Positions 53,823 to 63,567 are shown, counted from the stretch's first letter. The stretch: DNA of 64,000 bases from an uncultured Dysgonomonas sp. (GCF_934668725.1 NZ_CAKUOF010000006.1:124001-188000); one strand, 5' to 3'. Translations and numbers: made by a program. Notes: generated by a model from the sequence alone, not told the origin.

Positions 53823-54401
53823 ATGTATCCGGCTCTTATCAACCATATTTGTAATTACATCGAACTGGATGAAGATCAAATCCAGATCATCTATAAATAT
53901 TTCCGGCGATTAAATCTCAAAAACAAAGAGTATTTATTAGAAGAGGGGCAAATCTGTAAATCTTATTTTTTTATAGAAAAGGGCTGTGCAAGGATGTTCT
54001 TCTATACGGATAAAGGGGCAGAACAGATAACCCAATTTGCATTGGAAAATTGGTGGATCACGGACTATTTCAGCTTCACAGATCAAAACGTTTCCGAATA
54101 TAACATACAAGTGATCGAGAAATCGGAAATACTGGTAATCGATCATCGTTCATTCGATAAATTACTTGAAGAATTGCCCGCTTTAGAACGGTATTTCCGG
54201 ATAATTATGCAACGAGCAGTTGCCGCTTCGCAGCTAAGAATTAAACTTCTTTACGATTTATCTAAAGAGGAACTTTATTTGCATTTCAGCTCTTATTTCC
54301 CGGAGTTTGTGCAGCGAGTACCTCAATACATGCTTGCTTCTTATTTAGGGCTTACTCCTGAATACTTGAGTGAGATTCGAAAAAAGAATATTAGCTTCTG
54401 A
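53823..54401 (+). CDS. Crp/Fnr-family transcriptional regulator
   Basis: A 192-residue regulator with the cyclic-nucleotide-binding fold (about 25-115; LLEEGQICKSYFFIEKGCARMFFYTDKGAEQI) and a C-terminal helix-turn-helix part (about 150-190; MLASYLGLTPEYLSEIRKKN). The cAMP-binding residues of Crp and the FNR iron-sulphur cysteines are absent, so the signal is unknown. Such short Bacteroidetes members are common. It precedes the split-barrel protein, which has its own promoter. Confidence 0.85.
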   Translation: MYPALINHICNYIELDEDQIQIIYKYFRRLNLKNKEYLLEEGQICKSYFFIEKGCARMFFYTDKGAEQITQFALENWWITDYFSFTDQNVSEYNIQVIEKSEILVIDHRSFDKLLEELPALERYFRIIMQRAVAASQLRIKLLYDLSKEELYLHFSSYFPEFVQRVPQYMLASYLGLTPEYLSEIRKKNISF

Positions 54402-54441
54402 TTTCTTAAACCAGCTTAATTTTTCCCGAATTCTTTATCTA

Positions 54442-54519
54442 TAATTTTGTATCAGAAAATTAAGATCTCAAACCTATCTATTGCTTTAGTAAGCATAATA
54501 GCAAGAGTCAGTTATAATT
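54442..54519 (+). repeat. Leader hairpin element with promoter, copy upstream of the split-barrel gene
   Basis: TAATTTTG (54442-54449), 15 nt, GATCTCAAACC, arm CTATCTATTGCT, loop TTAGTAAGCATAAT, arm AGCAAGAGTCAGTT, then an A-rich stretch and the ATG at 54539. The inner five pairs (TTGCT with AGCAA) hold; the outer stem is mismatched. The loop matches that of the best copies. Confidence 0.65.
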
Positions 54520-54538
54520 AAAGATAAACAGTAGAATT

Positions 54539-54931
54539 ATGGATAAACCAATGCTATCCGAAAAGTTTTTTGATGTAATCAATCATGAAGGAGTTGTATC
54601 GATTGTTTCTTGGGGAATTGATGAACCGCACATTGCCAATACTTGGAATTCTTATATTGTAGTTACAGAAGACGGTCGAATTTTAATCCCGGCATATGGT
54701 CTGCGTAAAACTCAAAAAAATATAGAGGCAGAAGCAAACCACAAAGTAAAACTCGCACTCGGTACTCGCGAAGTTCTGGGTTATAAGGATTATCAAGGTA
54801 CAGGATTTGTAATTACAGGAACGGGCACATACCTCAGCGAAGGAGCCGATTATGATATGATGAAAGAGAAATTTTCGTTTCTAACAAGGGTATTAGAAGT
54901 GACAGTTATATCAGCAAAACAAACACTTTAA
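54539..54931 (+). CDS. Pyridoxamine 5'-phosphate oxidase-like FMN-binding split-barrel protein
   Basis: A 130-residue protein of the flavin split-barrel fold: SEKFFDVINHEGVVSIVSWG at the start, ANTWNSYIVVTEDGRILIPA in the core, and ALGTREVLGYKDYQGTGFVI. It resembles PNPOx-like proteins that bind FMN or F420/haem; a real pyridoxamine oxidase is longer and has conserved residues not seen here. Function unknown, perhaps flavin-dependent redox chemistry. Confidence 0.8.
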   Translation: MDKPMLSEKFFDVINHEGVVSIVSWGIDEPHIANTWNSYIVVTEDGRILIPAYGLRKTQKNIEAEANHKVKLALGTREVLGYKDYQGTGFVITGTGTYLSEGADYDMMKEKFSFLTRVLEVTVISAKQTL

Positions 54932-54959
54932 AAAATAATGATCCTTATTATACAGATTA

Positions 54960-54994
54960 AGAGATTATCCCGATTGGGGTAATCTCTCTTTTAT
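54960..54994 (+). terminator. Terminator after the split-barrel gene
   Basis: Stem AGAGATTATCCC (54960-54971) and GGGGTAATCTCT (54976-54987 approx.), loop GATT, followed by CTTTTATTT. A clear intrinsic terminator. Confidence 0.85.
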
Positions 54995-55058
54995 TTAACA
55001 GCCTCTCTTCCGTACACATTTTATAGAAGCTGGACTCTCGTTTTATTTGATTATTAAT

Positions 55059-55130
55059 TACATTTGTAGTATTAGCTTAAAGTCACAGACCTTTTATTGC
55101 TTTAACAGGATAATCCATCCGATTGTTATT
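55059..55130 (+). repeat. Leader element with promoter, copy upstream of the NtrC-type regulator
   Basis: TACATTTG (55059-55066), 12 nt, AAAGTCACAGACC, then TTTTATTGCTTTAAC, which is the left arm and loop start of the family. The right half (GGATAATCC onwards) has diverged and does not pair. It lies about 50-100 nt before the regulator start. Confidence 0.55.
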
Positions 55131-55180
55131 CCTTAAAATAGACAAAGCCATATTCTCTTATAACCTAATGAACTCTAAAA

Positions 55181-56545
55181 ATGAAAAAAGGAAGTATTCT
55201 TGTTGTGGATGATAATAAAAATGTACTGAGTGCATTGCGTATCTTGTTGGATGGCTATTTCGAGAACGTCTATTTATTGTCCACGCCAAACATGCTTATT
55301 TCCATGCTGAGGGAAAAGAATCCCGATATTGTTCTGTTAGATATGAATTATTCAGCCGGAATAAATTCGGGTAACGAAGGGTTATACTGGTTATCTGAGG
55401 TAAAGAAGATTGACCCCGAATTACCTGTTGTCCTTTTTACAGCGTATGCAGATATCGAATTAGCGGTAAAAGCGTTAAAAGAAGGAGCTTCCGACTTCGT
55501 TGTTAAGCCTTGGGATAATACAAAACTGTTGGCTACATTACAAGCCGCTTTTTCGTTACGACAATCACGCAAAGAGGTGAAGAAACTCAGAGAGAAGCAA
55601 AACGTATTAAATTCTGAATTGAATAAAGAAGAAGATGTTTGCTGGGGAAAATCGGAAGTGATGCAAAACCTTTTAAATATTATGAAAAAGGTTGCAAGTA
55701 CTGATGCTAATGTTTTGATAACGGGAGAAAATGGAACGGGAAAAGAACTTATCGCAAAAAAGATACATCATCTTTCGCTACGAGCCAACGAAACTCTGGT
55801 AAGTGTAGACATGGGAGCAGTAACCGAGAGCTTGTTTGAAAGTGAATTGTTCGGACATACCAAAGGGTCGTTTACAGATGCTAAAACCGATAGAGCAGGA
55901 AAATTTGAAGCTGCCGACAAAGGCTCTCTTTTTCTCGATGAAATCGGCAATCTAAGTTATACTCTACAAGCTAAGTTGTTGACCGCATTACAGTCAAGAT
56001 ACATAATAAGAGTGGGAAGTAATACACCCATTCCGGTGGATATAAGGCTTATTTGTGCCACAAACCGAAATCTATTTAAAGCCGTTCAGGACGGAGAGTT
56101 TCGTGAAGACCTTCTATACCGTATTGATACCATACAGATAGAAGTTCCCCCTTTGCGTGAACGACGTGAGGATATATTGCAACTAGCCAATTTTTTCCTC
56201 AATAAATTCACAAAGAAATACAACAAAAAAGCATTAACGATAAGCGATAAAGCCGCTGCAAAATTAGAAAGCTATTCATGGCCGGGTAATGTCCGTGAAT
56301 TACAGCATGCCATAGAAAAAGCTGTGATATTAAGCGATGGAACCGAGTTGCAACCAACGGACTTTTATATGCGTCCGATGGAAAACAAAGCAGCCGTAAT
56401 AGAGTCGATGAATCTCGAAGAAATGGAGAAAATCTTAATAGAAAAAGCCCTTACAAAGTACGATAAAAATATATCGGCAATTGCCGCCGAATTGGGCATA
56501 ACAAGACCTACTTTATATAGTAAAATGAAAAAGTACGGATTATAA
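55181..56545 (+). CDS. NtrC-type sigma-54-dependent response regulator
   Basis: A 454-residue response regulator: receiver (about 5-125, with phospho-accepting Asp in VLLDMNY), AAA+ domain with Walker A GENGTGKE and Walker B-like GSLFLDEIG, and a Fis-type helix-turn-helix at the C-terminus (NISAIAAELGITRPTLYSKM). The sigma-54 contact loop, GAFTGA in the classical proteins, is GSFTDA here (229-234); a related GAFTDA form is frequent in Bacteroidetes, so activity with sigma-54 is likely but not certain. The kinase gene follows after 28 nt. The target genes are probably the ABC permeases on the opposite strand. Confidence 0.92.
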   Translation: MKKGSILVVDDNKNVLSALRILLDGYFENVYLLSTPNMLISMLREKNPDIVLLDMNYSAGINSGNEGLYWLSEVKKIDPELPVVLFTAYADIELAVKALKEGASDFVVKPWDNTKLLATLQAAFSLRQSRKEVKKLREKQNVLNSELNKEEDVCWGKSEVMQNLLNIMKKVASTDANVLITGENGTGKELIAKKIHHLSLRANETLVSVDMGAVTESLFESELFGHTKGSFTDAKTDRAGKFEAADKGSLFLDEIGNLSYTLQAKLLTALQSRYIIRVGSNTPIPVDIRLICATNRNLFKAVQDGEFREDLLYRIDTIQIEVPPLRERREDILQLANFFLNKFTKKYNKKALTISDKAAAKLESYSWPGNVRELQHAIEKAVILSDGTELQPTDFYMRPMENKAAVIESMNLEEMEKILIEKALTKYDKNISAIAAELGITRPTLYSKMKKYGL

Positions 56546-56573
56546 GATCTCTTAATATCAGCCTTTAGAAAAT

Positions 56574-57905
56574 ATGTTTAAATCTATCGAATACAAACTT
56601 ATTATTTTTGTTTTGTTACTGATTTTATCAGTAGCCCTAACCACTTATCTGATAACTCAGAAAGAATATGTATACATTGGAGTATCTGTTCTGCTTATAC
56701 TGTATTCTTTGAAAAGTTTATATAGCCATTATAAGAAGTTCAATCAGAATATCCTTTTTTTGCTGAATGCATTAGATAACGGAGATTATTCGTTCCATTT
56801 TACCGAAGCCAAAACCTCGAAAAGAGAAAAGGAACTGAACCAAATGATGAACAGGATCAAGGATATATTAACAAGGGCACGAAAAGAGGTCATAGAAAAT
56901 GAAAAATTCCTGAGTCTTATTATCGAAAGTGTTTCGACGGGTATTATAATACTTGATCCTAATAACAATGTACATGCCACCAATCATGCCACCAATCAAT
57001 TACTGGGGCTGCCTGTGTTTACACATCTTAACCAGCTCAAATCTATTGATGAATCGTTACCCGACTTATTTAAAAATTTAGGGATAAAAGATAATGCCCA
57101 AATAAAAATAGCTAACGAGCGCGAAGAAATCCAGATAAGCCTGCATGTTTCCAAAATTACATTGAAGAAAGGCACGATGAAGGTTATCACACTCAATAAT
57201 ATCGGCAACGAACTCGAAGCTAAAGAAATGGAGTCGTGGATACGGTTGATCCGTGTAATGACTCACGAAATAATGAATTCGATAGCACCGATTACTTCTT
57301 TAACCGAAACTTTACTCTTTTCTTATAAAATGCAATCGGCCGAAGCACCCGATGATTCACTCAGAAGAAATACGGTAGACGCACTTGAAACTATCAGTTC
57401 TACAGCTAAAGGGCTGATTACATTTGTTGATTCTTACCGTAAATTTACAGGAGTTCCAACCCCTCAGTTCCGTAAATTCGAATTGGTTCCCTTGCTCGAA
57501 AAAGTATTACATCTCGAATCATCCAATATGGAGGAAAAAGGCATTGAATCAAGCATTATTTATACGAATAAACATATTGAGCTAAATGCCGATGAGGGAC
57601 AAATCACTCAGATATTAGTCAATATAATAAAGAATGCAGTCGAAGCTATAAATAATTCTAAAGGAAAGATTGAAATAAGAGTATCGGAGTCTGAAAACAA
57701 AGTTTCTATCGATATCTACAATAATGGAGACCCCATTCCATCGGAAATTGCAGCCCATATATTTATTCCGTTTTTTACCACAAAAGATTATGGAACAGGT
57801 ATCGGACTTAGTGTATCACGCTATATCATGCGATTGCATGGAGGAAATCTAAAGCATCATACATCCAATGAGTGGACTGTTTTCAGTCTTATTTTTAATA
57901 TCTAA
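56574..57905 (+). CDS. Sensor histidine kinase (NtrB/PAS type)
   Basis: A 443-residue membrane kinase: two transmembrane segments (about 7-25 and 30-50) with a very short periplasmic loop, a HAMP-like linker, a PAS domain (about 110-215, FLSLIIESVSTGIIILDPN), the phospho-acceptor His in RVMTHEIMNSIAP and an ATPase domain with NIIKNAVEAI and GTGIGLSVSRYI. The short loop suggests it senses a membrane or cytoplasmic signal. It partners the response regulator 28 nt upstream; the esterase starts 12 nt downstream. Confidence 0.92.
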   Translation: MFKSIEYKLIIFVLLLILSVALTTYLITQKEYVYIGVSVLLILYSLKSLYSHYKKFNQNILFLLNALDNGDYSFHFTEAKTSKREKELNQMMNRIKDILTRARKEVIENEKFLSLIIESVSTGIIILDPNNNVHATNHATNQLLGLPVFTHLNQLKSIDESLPDLFKNLGIKDNAQIKIANEREEIQISLHVSKITLKKGTMKVITLNNIGNELEAKEMESWIRLIRVMTHEIMNSIAPITSLTETLLFSYKMQSAEAPDDSLRRNTVDALETISSTAKGLITFVDSYRKFTGVPTPQFRKFELVPLLEKVLHLESSNMEEKGIESSIIYTNKHIELNADEGQITQILVNIIKNAVEAINNSKGKIEIRVSESENKVSIDIYNNGDPIPSEIAAHIFIPFFTTKDYGTGIGLSVSRYIMRLHGGNLKHHTSNEWTVFSLIFNI

Positions 57906-57917
57906 TTAGAACAAAAT

Positions 57918-58751
57918 ATGAGTAAAAAATTAATCTTAAATTTGTGTTTTCTATTATCTACGATAGCAGTTATTACAGCTCAAAGCTCTATTGGCAGTAA
58001 TTATATGCTAAAAGAAAATATACCTTACATCAGTAATTCAGAAAAAGATACTTATAAAGTAGAGCGTTGTAAATTGGACATTTACTATCCGGTTGATAAG
58101 AAAAACTTTTCTACAGTTATCTGGTTTCATGGAGGTGGACTCGAAGGTGGAGAAAAAGGCATCCCCGACCAATTGAAAAATAAAGGTATAGCAGTGGTAG
58201 CAGTCAATTACCGCTTAAGTCCCAGAGCTAAGAATCCTGCATATATCGAAGATGCTGCTGAATCTGTAGCATGGGTTTTCAACAATATTGCGTCCTTTGG
58301 AGGTAATCCTGATGATATTTATATTGCGGGACATTCGGCAGGAGGGTATTTGGCTCTTATGGTCGGACTCGATAAAAGTTATTTGAACAAGTATAATATA
58401 GATGCCAACAGAATAAAAGGGTTAATACCTATCAGCGGACAAACAAATACGCATTATACAATAAAAAAAGAGCGGGGGCTTCCTTTCGAAATACCTTATA
58501 TCGATAATTACGCACCATTGACCCATGCCCGAAAAGATATTCCACCAACACTTCTTATAACAGGAGACAAAAGACTTGAACTACCTGCACGTTATGAAGA
58601 AAACGCACATTTAGATGCAATTCTAAGAACATTAGGCAACAAGGAAATCACCTTGTATGAATTACAAGGGTTCGATCATGGAGCAGTGTATGCACCTGGT
58701 TGTTATCTGATTATAGACTGGATAAAAAAACATAGCAATAGTAAAGAATAA
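57918..58751 (+). CDS. Secreted alpha/beta hydrolase (carboxylesterase-like)
   Basis: A 277-residue hydrolase with a signal peptide (about 1-21). Motifs: HGGGLEGGEKG (oxyanion hole), GHSAGGYLAL (nucleophile Ser), LLITGDKRLELPARYEEN (Asp region) and GFDHGAVYAP (His). This is a full triad of the esterase/lipase group. It is in the same operon as the kinase and may be co-regulated with envelope-stress functions. Substrate unknown. Confidence 0.88.
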   Translation: MSKKLILNLCFLLSTIAVITAQSSIGSNYMLKENIPYISNSEKDTYKVERCKLDIYYPVDKKNFSTVIWFHGGGLEGGEKGIPDQLKNKGIAVVAVNYRLSPRAKNPAYIEDAAESVAWVFNNIASFGGNPDDIYIAGHSAGGYLALMVGLDKSYLNKYNIDANRIKGLIPISGQTNTHYTIKKERGLPFEIPYIDNYAPLTHARKDIPPTLLITGDKRLELPARYEENAHLDAILRTLGNKEITLYELQGFDHGAVYAPGCYLIIDWIKKHSNSKE

Positions 58752-58782
58752 AAAGGAGTGGAAAAAATTCCGCTCCTTTTTA
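58751..58782. terminator. Bidirectional terminator between esterase and permease genes
   Basis: Stem AAAAGGAGTGGAA and TTCCGCTCCTTTT (one G-T pair), loop AAA, followed by TA-rich sequence. It lies between the converging esterase and permease genes. Confidence 0.8.
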
Positions 58783-58844
58783 TACAGAAGTGATTTTCAA
58801 AGTAAAGATTGTAAATTTTAAATCAGAATTGATCTATTTTTTTA

Positions 58845-61232
58845 TTAGCTGTTTTTTACTGAATTGACCGGATTTATCTTTGCCGCTTTCCAACTTTGAA
58901 AACTAACAGCAACCAGAGATAGCAGAGCAACAAAAATACTTGCAGCAATATACATCCACCAGCCAAGACTTGCCTTATATGCAAAATTTTCCAGCCATTT
59001 ATCTATTATAAACCAAGCTATAGGTATAGCAATACAAACAGAGAGTAGGACCCATTTTAGTAGACTTAAATTAAGCATTTCGATAATTTCCCAATTGGTA
59101 GCTCCGTTTACTTTCCTTATCCCGATTTCTTTTGTGCGTGATTTTATCATAAATGCCATAAAGACGATCAATCCGAGAATCGTTATTATTAAGCATAATA
59201 CCGAAAAGAATTTAATGGCTTTTCCGGCATTCAATTCATTCTTGTATACAACATTGTAGCTGTCACTAAGAAATTTGTAATTGAGAGGGTAATCGGGATT
59301 TACTTTTTTCCAAACCGAATTCAGGGTTTGCATAGCCTGATTCTCCTGTCCCGGCACGAATTTGATCATAAAACAATTCATAAACATATTGCGTTGAAGT
59401 ATGATCATTGGAACAGCATCTTCATAAACATTAGTGTAAGTAAAATCTTCTACAACTCCCGATATTACCGCCGATTGGGTATAATCGAGCATACCATGCT
59501 CTATCTTTATTTCTTTACCGATTGCCTCTTCGGGTGAAGAAAATCCAAACACTTGCAAAGCTTTTTTATTAACAACAACATTTTCTTTTAGATTCGAAAA
59601 TACATTTTCATCCATTCGTTTGAAAACAAGCTCTTCCTCTTCTTTTAGAGTCATATTCAGAGGAGGAAAAATCTCTCCGGCAACTAATCTGATCCCATAA
59701 AAAGAGAAGAAATCCTCACCAACTACCAATACAGGCAGATGTATTTGCTCTTTTCCGTCTATAGATGCACCAACCATATCTCTTACTGCTGAACCGGGTA
59801 ATTGCATCGCTCCTGTTACCGATTCTATTTCGGGATGATTAAGTAATTCGTCTCTTAATGAAGAATAGTTACTGATCACTTCTGCAGGCTGTTCTTCGAG
59901 AACAGCAATATTACTTTCATTGCCCCCGATTTGAGTATTTTTAATCAAAGTGATCTGATTATTTATGCCTATAGTTACAATAATGATAAAAATAACGATA
60001 CTATATTGTATGACAAGCATATACTTTACATTGGAAAAAGAAAAACGTGTCATCCGTAAATCAATACGATCATTAAAGAAGAATGTAGATGATATATTCA
60101 ATAAAACAGGTAATAAGGAAACAAAAAGAGTGCAGAATAGAAAAAGCAGGCTCAGTATTACCTCCTCACTAATAGCAATAGCTTCAAAAGAAATCGAAAA
60201 ATAATCGGCAACAAATACAGATATCAATTTACCGATCAATATTCCTGTAATAGCCAACCAAAGTACTACCTGAAATTCATCTTTAGCGACTAGTAACGAT
60301 GATGCTCCATTAAGCCTCAATAATTGATAATACCTTTTATTATAAGAAAAAATAACAGTCCCGTTGAGCCATAAATTAAACATCACAATGATGAAAAGTA
60401 GTGCATTAGCTCCAATAATAAGGTAGATATAATAAATATTTCCGTTGGGCTCCATTTCCCTCAAAACATGGCTATGCAAATGTATATCGGTCATAGGCAT
60501 GAGACTTACTTTAGCACTTGGTCTCTGCGGATTATCCTTCAGAAAGATTTCGGTTATTTTTTGCTCCAACTGCGAATAATTCTGTCCCTTTGCGATTAAT
60601 AGATAAGCATAAAAGAACGAATTGTCGAAGTCTGTTTCACGAACAATAATATCTGTATGAAAATGCGTGTTATCAGGCAAATCTTTAAAGACCCCATTTA
60701 TTGAACACGTCATATCGGGAAATTTACGCCCACTCAATTCGACCTTTGATCCGATGATATCCGTTGTTCCGAATAATTGATTTGCCAGTTTTTCACTGAT
60801 TACAACACTATTCGGAGATGCGAACACCGTTTTAGCATCTCCTTTCAGTAAAGGAATATCAAGTATCTGAAAAAGGTTTTCGCTCGAAAAGTATAAGTCG
60901 CTTATTACCTGCTTCGTTCCATTGAGTTTTAATATTGCCGGACTTACTTTCGACAATTTCAGTCCATCCTCAATTTCGGACACACTTTCCAGTATTTGAT
61001 TAAAGTTAGATCCATACATACGTCCATCAGCTTGCTGTCCGTCATAGCTTACAACCATACGGGCGATACGATCTGAATTGGAATAAAACCGGTCATAACT
61101 TAATTCTCTTTTCACATAAGTGTACGAAACAAGTATACAGGCAAACATCAGAGCCAAACCTAATAAGTTGACAATCCGAAGGTTTTTACTTTTCAGAAAA
61201 CGTCTTATTACAAACGGGATATTATTATACAT
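58845..61232 (-). CDS. ABC transporter permease, FtsX/MacB type (first)
   Basis: A 795-residue permease. One N-terminal helix (about 17-39), a large MacB-like periplasmic domain (about 40-270), three helices (about 280-385), a second helix and periplasmic domain (about 410-660), then three C-terminal helices (about 665-780). The cytoplasmic motif TKEIGIRKVNGATNWEIIEML and the end AAKINPVNSVKNS are standard for this family. The double-length form (two FtsX cores) is common in Bacteroidetes. Such permeases usually need a separate ATPase, which is not in this window. It lies 10 nt after the next permease in a minus-strand operon. Confidence 0.9.
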   Translation of the reverse strand: MYNNIPFVIRRFLKSKNLRIVNLLGLALMFACILVSYTYVKRELSYDRFYSNSDRIARMVVSYDGQQADGRMYGSNFNQILESVSEIEDGLKLSKVSPAILKLNGTKQVISDLYFSSENLFQILDIPLLKGDAKTVFASPNSVVISEKLANQLFGTTDIIGSKVELSGRKFPDMTCSINGVFKDLPDNTHFHTDIIVRETDFDNSFFYAYLLIAKGQNYSQLEQKITEIFLKDNPQRPSAKVSLMPMTDIHLHSHVLREMEPNGNIYYIYLIIGANALLFIIVMFNLWLNGTVIFSYNKRYYQLLRLNGASSLLVAKDEFQVVLWLAITGILIGKLISVFVADYFSISFEAIAISEEVILSLLFLFCTLFVSLLPVLLNISSTFFFNDRIDLRMTRFSFSNVKYMLVIQYSIVIFIIIVTIGINNQITLIKNTQIGGNESNIAVLEEQPAEVISNYSSLRDELLNHPEIESVTGAMQLPGSAVRDMVGASIDGKEQIHLPVLVVGEDFFSFYGIRLVAGEIFPPLNMTLKEEEELVFKRMDENVFSNLKENVVVNKKALQVFGFSSPEEAIGKEIKIEHGMLDYTQSAVISGVVEDFTYTNVYEDAVPMIILQRNMFMNCFMIKFVPGQENQAMQTLNSVWKKVNPDYPLNYKFLSDSYNVVYKNELNAGKAIKFFSVLCLIITILGLIVFMAFMIKSRTKEIGIRKVNGATNWEIIEMLNLSLLKWVLLSVCIAIPIAWFIIDKWLENFAYKASLGWWMYIAASIFVALLSLVAVSFQSWKAAKINPVNSVKNS

Positions 61233-61242
61233 ACGATGTCTT

Positions 61243-63567
61243 TTACTCGCTTTTTAATGAGTCTACAGGATTCGCACGTGCCGCCTTTAAACTCTGCCAA
61301 CTTACCGAAAGAAGCGATAGTAACAATACTATCAGACCGCCAGCTACAAATACCCACCAGCTAAGCTCTATTTTGTAAGCAAATCCTTCAAGCCAACGGT
61401 CCATGGCATAATAAGCAATTGGACAGGCAAATACAAAAGCTATGAATACTCTGACGAAAGAATCGAAATTGAGCATTCTTAAAATTTCACCCTCTGTAGC
61501 TCCGTTTACTTTTCGGATACCAATCTCTTTTTCTTTTTGTCGAATCAAGTAAAGTGACATGGCAAAAACTCCCATCACCATAATAACAATAGTCAGTACA
61601 GTAAATGCAGATATTATTTGCGAAGTCTTTTTCTCTTTTTCGTATGCTTGTTGTACTGCATCATCGACGAATCGGGATTCAAAGTATTCTCCCCCGGAGT
61701 ACTTCGAGTATGTATCTTTTATCTTATCTACTGTTTCATTTAAATCTGCTCCTTTGGCTATCTTTACAACAATATTCCAAGGGATATGCCCGTGAGGAAG
61801 ATTCCTTATTCGCATCAAACTGATAGGCTCTCTAAGCGATTTGAAGTTAAAATCACTAACAATTCCGGCAATTTGATTATAATTATTATGTCCAAAATTT
61901 GCACGAAACGAAACCGAATCGGGATGTAAGGCATTAAACGCAAACTGATTTACCCAATAGGTATCATTGGTTGGCTCAATGCCTGTAGGAAATATCTTGA
62001 TTCCAAATATTTTAAAAAACTCAGGATCAACAACTAATTCCTGAAAGCTAAACTGTACTCCGTCTACTTCAAAAGAGTTATTATTACTTCCAGTGACGGG
62101 AGTTCCTCTAGAATAAGAGACTAGCTCAACACCCGGTATTGACATTAACTTATCTTTAAATCCGTCTAGCTTGGCACTGTCCAGAACATTATCCATAACC
62201 AAAATTCCATCACGGTTAAACCCTTGATCATAATTCACTAAAAAGTCAGACTGTTGTTTAATAAAAAAACTACATATAAGCAGGGTGATTGCAACAACAT
62301 ACTGGAATATGATAAGTCCCTTGGAGTATTTTGCTTTTACTTTCCGTGCAAAAGTACCTTTTACTATTTCTAAAGGATTGAAGCCGGAAATAATTATTGC
62401 GGGTATAAAACCTGCTACTATAGAAATAAACAATACAAAAATAAAAACAACAAAGATTAGCGAGGGACTAAACTGGCTTGATAGATTTAAATGTGTATTT
62501 AGGAGATTATTAAAAAATGGCTCTATCAGAAATGCCATAAAGAGCCCCAGAATAAAAGTGAAAGAAGTCATTAAAAATGACTCTGTCAACAATTGCAGAA
62601 CTATTTGTCTCCGGCTACAACCCAGCAGCTTCTTCATGGCGGCTTCCTTCCCTCTGAAGCCTGCCTGAGCAACAGTCATGTTAATATAATTAAGCAAAGC
62701 AATAACCAATATAAGTATAACAATACCCGTATATACAGTAATAAGTATCTTGTTGTTAGTTCTAATAGGTGAGTATGATTGGTCTATTTTGAAGTAAGCA
62801 TCTTCGAGAGGTATAAATTTAAGATCTTCAGTAAAACCGTTTTTATAGAACCAAAATTCTTTCTTGAAAAGCTCTAACAGCATAGATGTTTTAGCAGGGA
62901 GATCACTCCCTTCTTTTTCAAGAAAATACATAGTAAAGCCAAAATTATCAGCAGTGTTCAATATCCAATCTCCACCCCAAATGTTTGTAATTGACCTGTA
63001 ATTGACGATAAAATCAACTTTAGGTATCTGTGTATTTTGAGGTATATCTTCCATTATACCGGTAATAGTATGCTCTGTATTATTAATACTAATACGAGCC
63101 CCTAACGGGTTTTTACCTGCAAACATTTTATTGGCAAATGATTTGGTTACCACCACAGACTTTAATGGGGACAACACCTGAGAAGGATTACCCTCAATAA
63201 GTTTGAACGAGAAAATATCGAAAAAGCTTGGATCTGCAAATAGTGCATCTGCTTTTATTTTAGGTTGTCCTTGTTCTCCCAAAATTACCGGAGTATAATG
63301 TATGCGGGTATAGGATTCTACCTCAGGGCACTTATCCTTTACAAAATCGGCAACCGGATTCCCAAAAGAAGATGCTGTATCGTGTGCCAGAAGAAATATG
63401 CGGTCTTTCTTCTTATGGAAACTATCTACCGATAATTCTTGCTTCACATATATACCCAGCAGTATCACAAATGTAAGTGATACTGAAAAACCGACAATCG
63501 ACACCAACGTATATAACTTATTCCTGAACAGAAATTTCTGATATACTTTTAAATCTGATATTCTCAT
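61243..63567 (-). CDS. ABC transporter permease, FtsX/MacB type (second)
   Basis: A 774-residue paralogue of the first permease with the same order of helices and MacB-like domains. Motifs: KEIGIRKVNGATEGEILRMLN and the C-terminal SWQSLKAARANPVDSLKSE. Its first 20 residues (MRISDLKVYQKFLFRNKLY) start like many family members. The family exports antibiotics, peptides or lipids, or drives mechanotransmission; no substrate can be read from sequence. Confidence 0.9.
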   Translation of the reverse strand: MRISDLKVYQKFLFRNKLYTLVSIVGFSVSLTFVILLGIYVKQELSVDSFHKKKDRIFLLAHDTASSFGNPVADFVKDKCPEVESYTRIHYTPVILGEQGQPKIKADALFADPSFFDIFSFKLIEGNPSQVLSPLKSVVVTKSFANKMFAGKNPLGARISINNTEHTITGIMEDIPQNTQIPKVDFIVNYRSITNIWGGDWILNTADNFGFTMYFLEKEGSDLPAKTSMLLELFKKEFWFYKNGFTEDLKFIPLEDAYFKIDQSYSPIRTNNKILITVYTGIVILILVIALLNYINMTVAQAGFRGKEAAMKKLLGCSRRQIVLQLLTESFLMTSFTFILGLFMAFLIEPFFNNLLNTHLNLSSQFSPSLIFVVFIFVLFISIVAGFIPAIIISGFNPLEIVKGTFARKVKAKYSKGLIIFQYVVAITLLICSFFIKQQSDFLVNYDQGFNRDGILVMDNVLDSAKLDGFKDKLMSIPGVELVSYSRGTPVTGSNNNSFEVDGVQFSFQELVVDPEFFKIFGIKIFPTGIEPTNDTYWVNQFAFNALHPDSVSFRANFGHNNYNQIAGIVSDFNFKSLREPISLMRIRNLPHGHIPWNIVVKIAKGADLNETVDKIKDTYSKYSGGEYFESRFVDDAVQQAYEKEKKTSQIISAFTVLTIVIMVMGVFAMSLYLIRQKEKEIGIRKVNGATEGEILRMLNFDSFVRVFIAFVFACPIAYYAMDRWLEGFAYKIELSWWVFVAGGLIVLLLSLLSVSWQSLKAARANPVDSLKSE

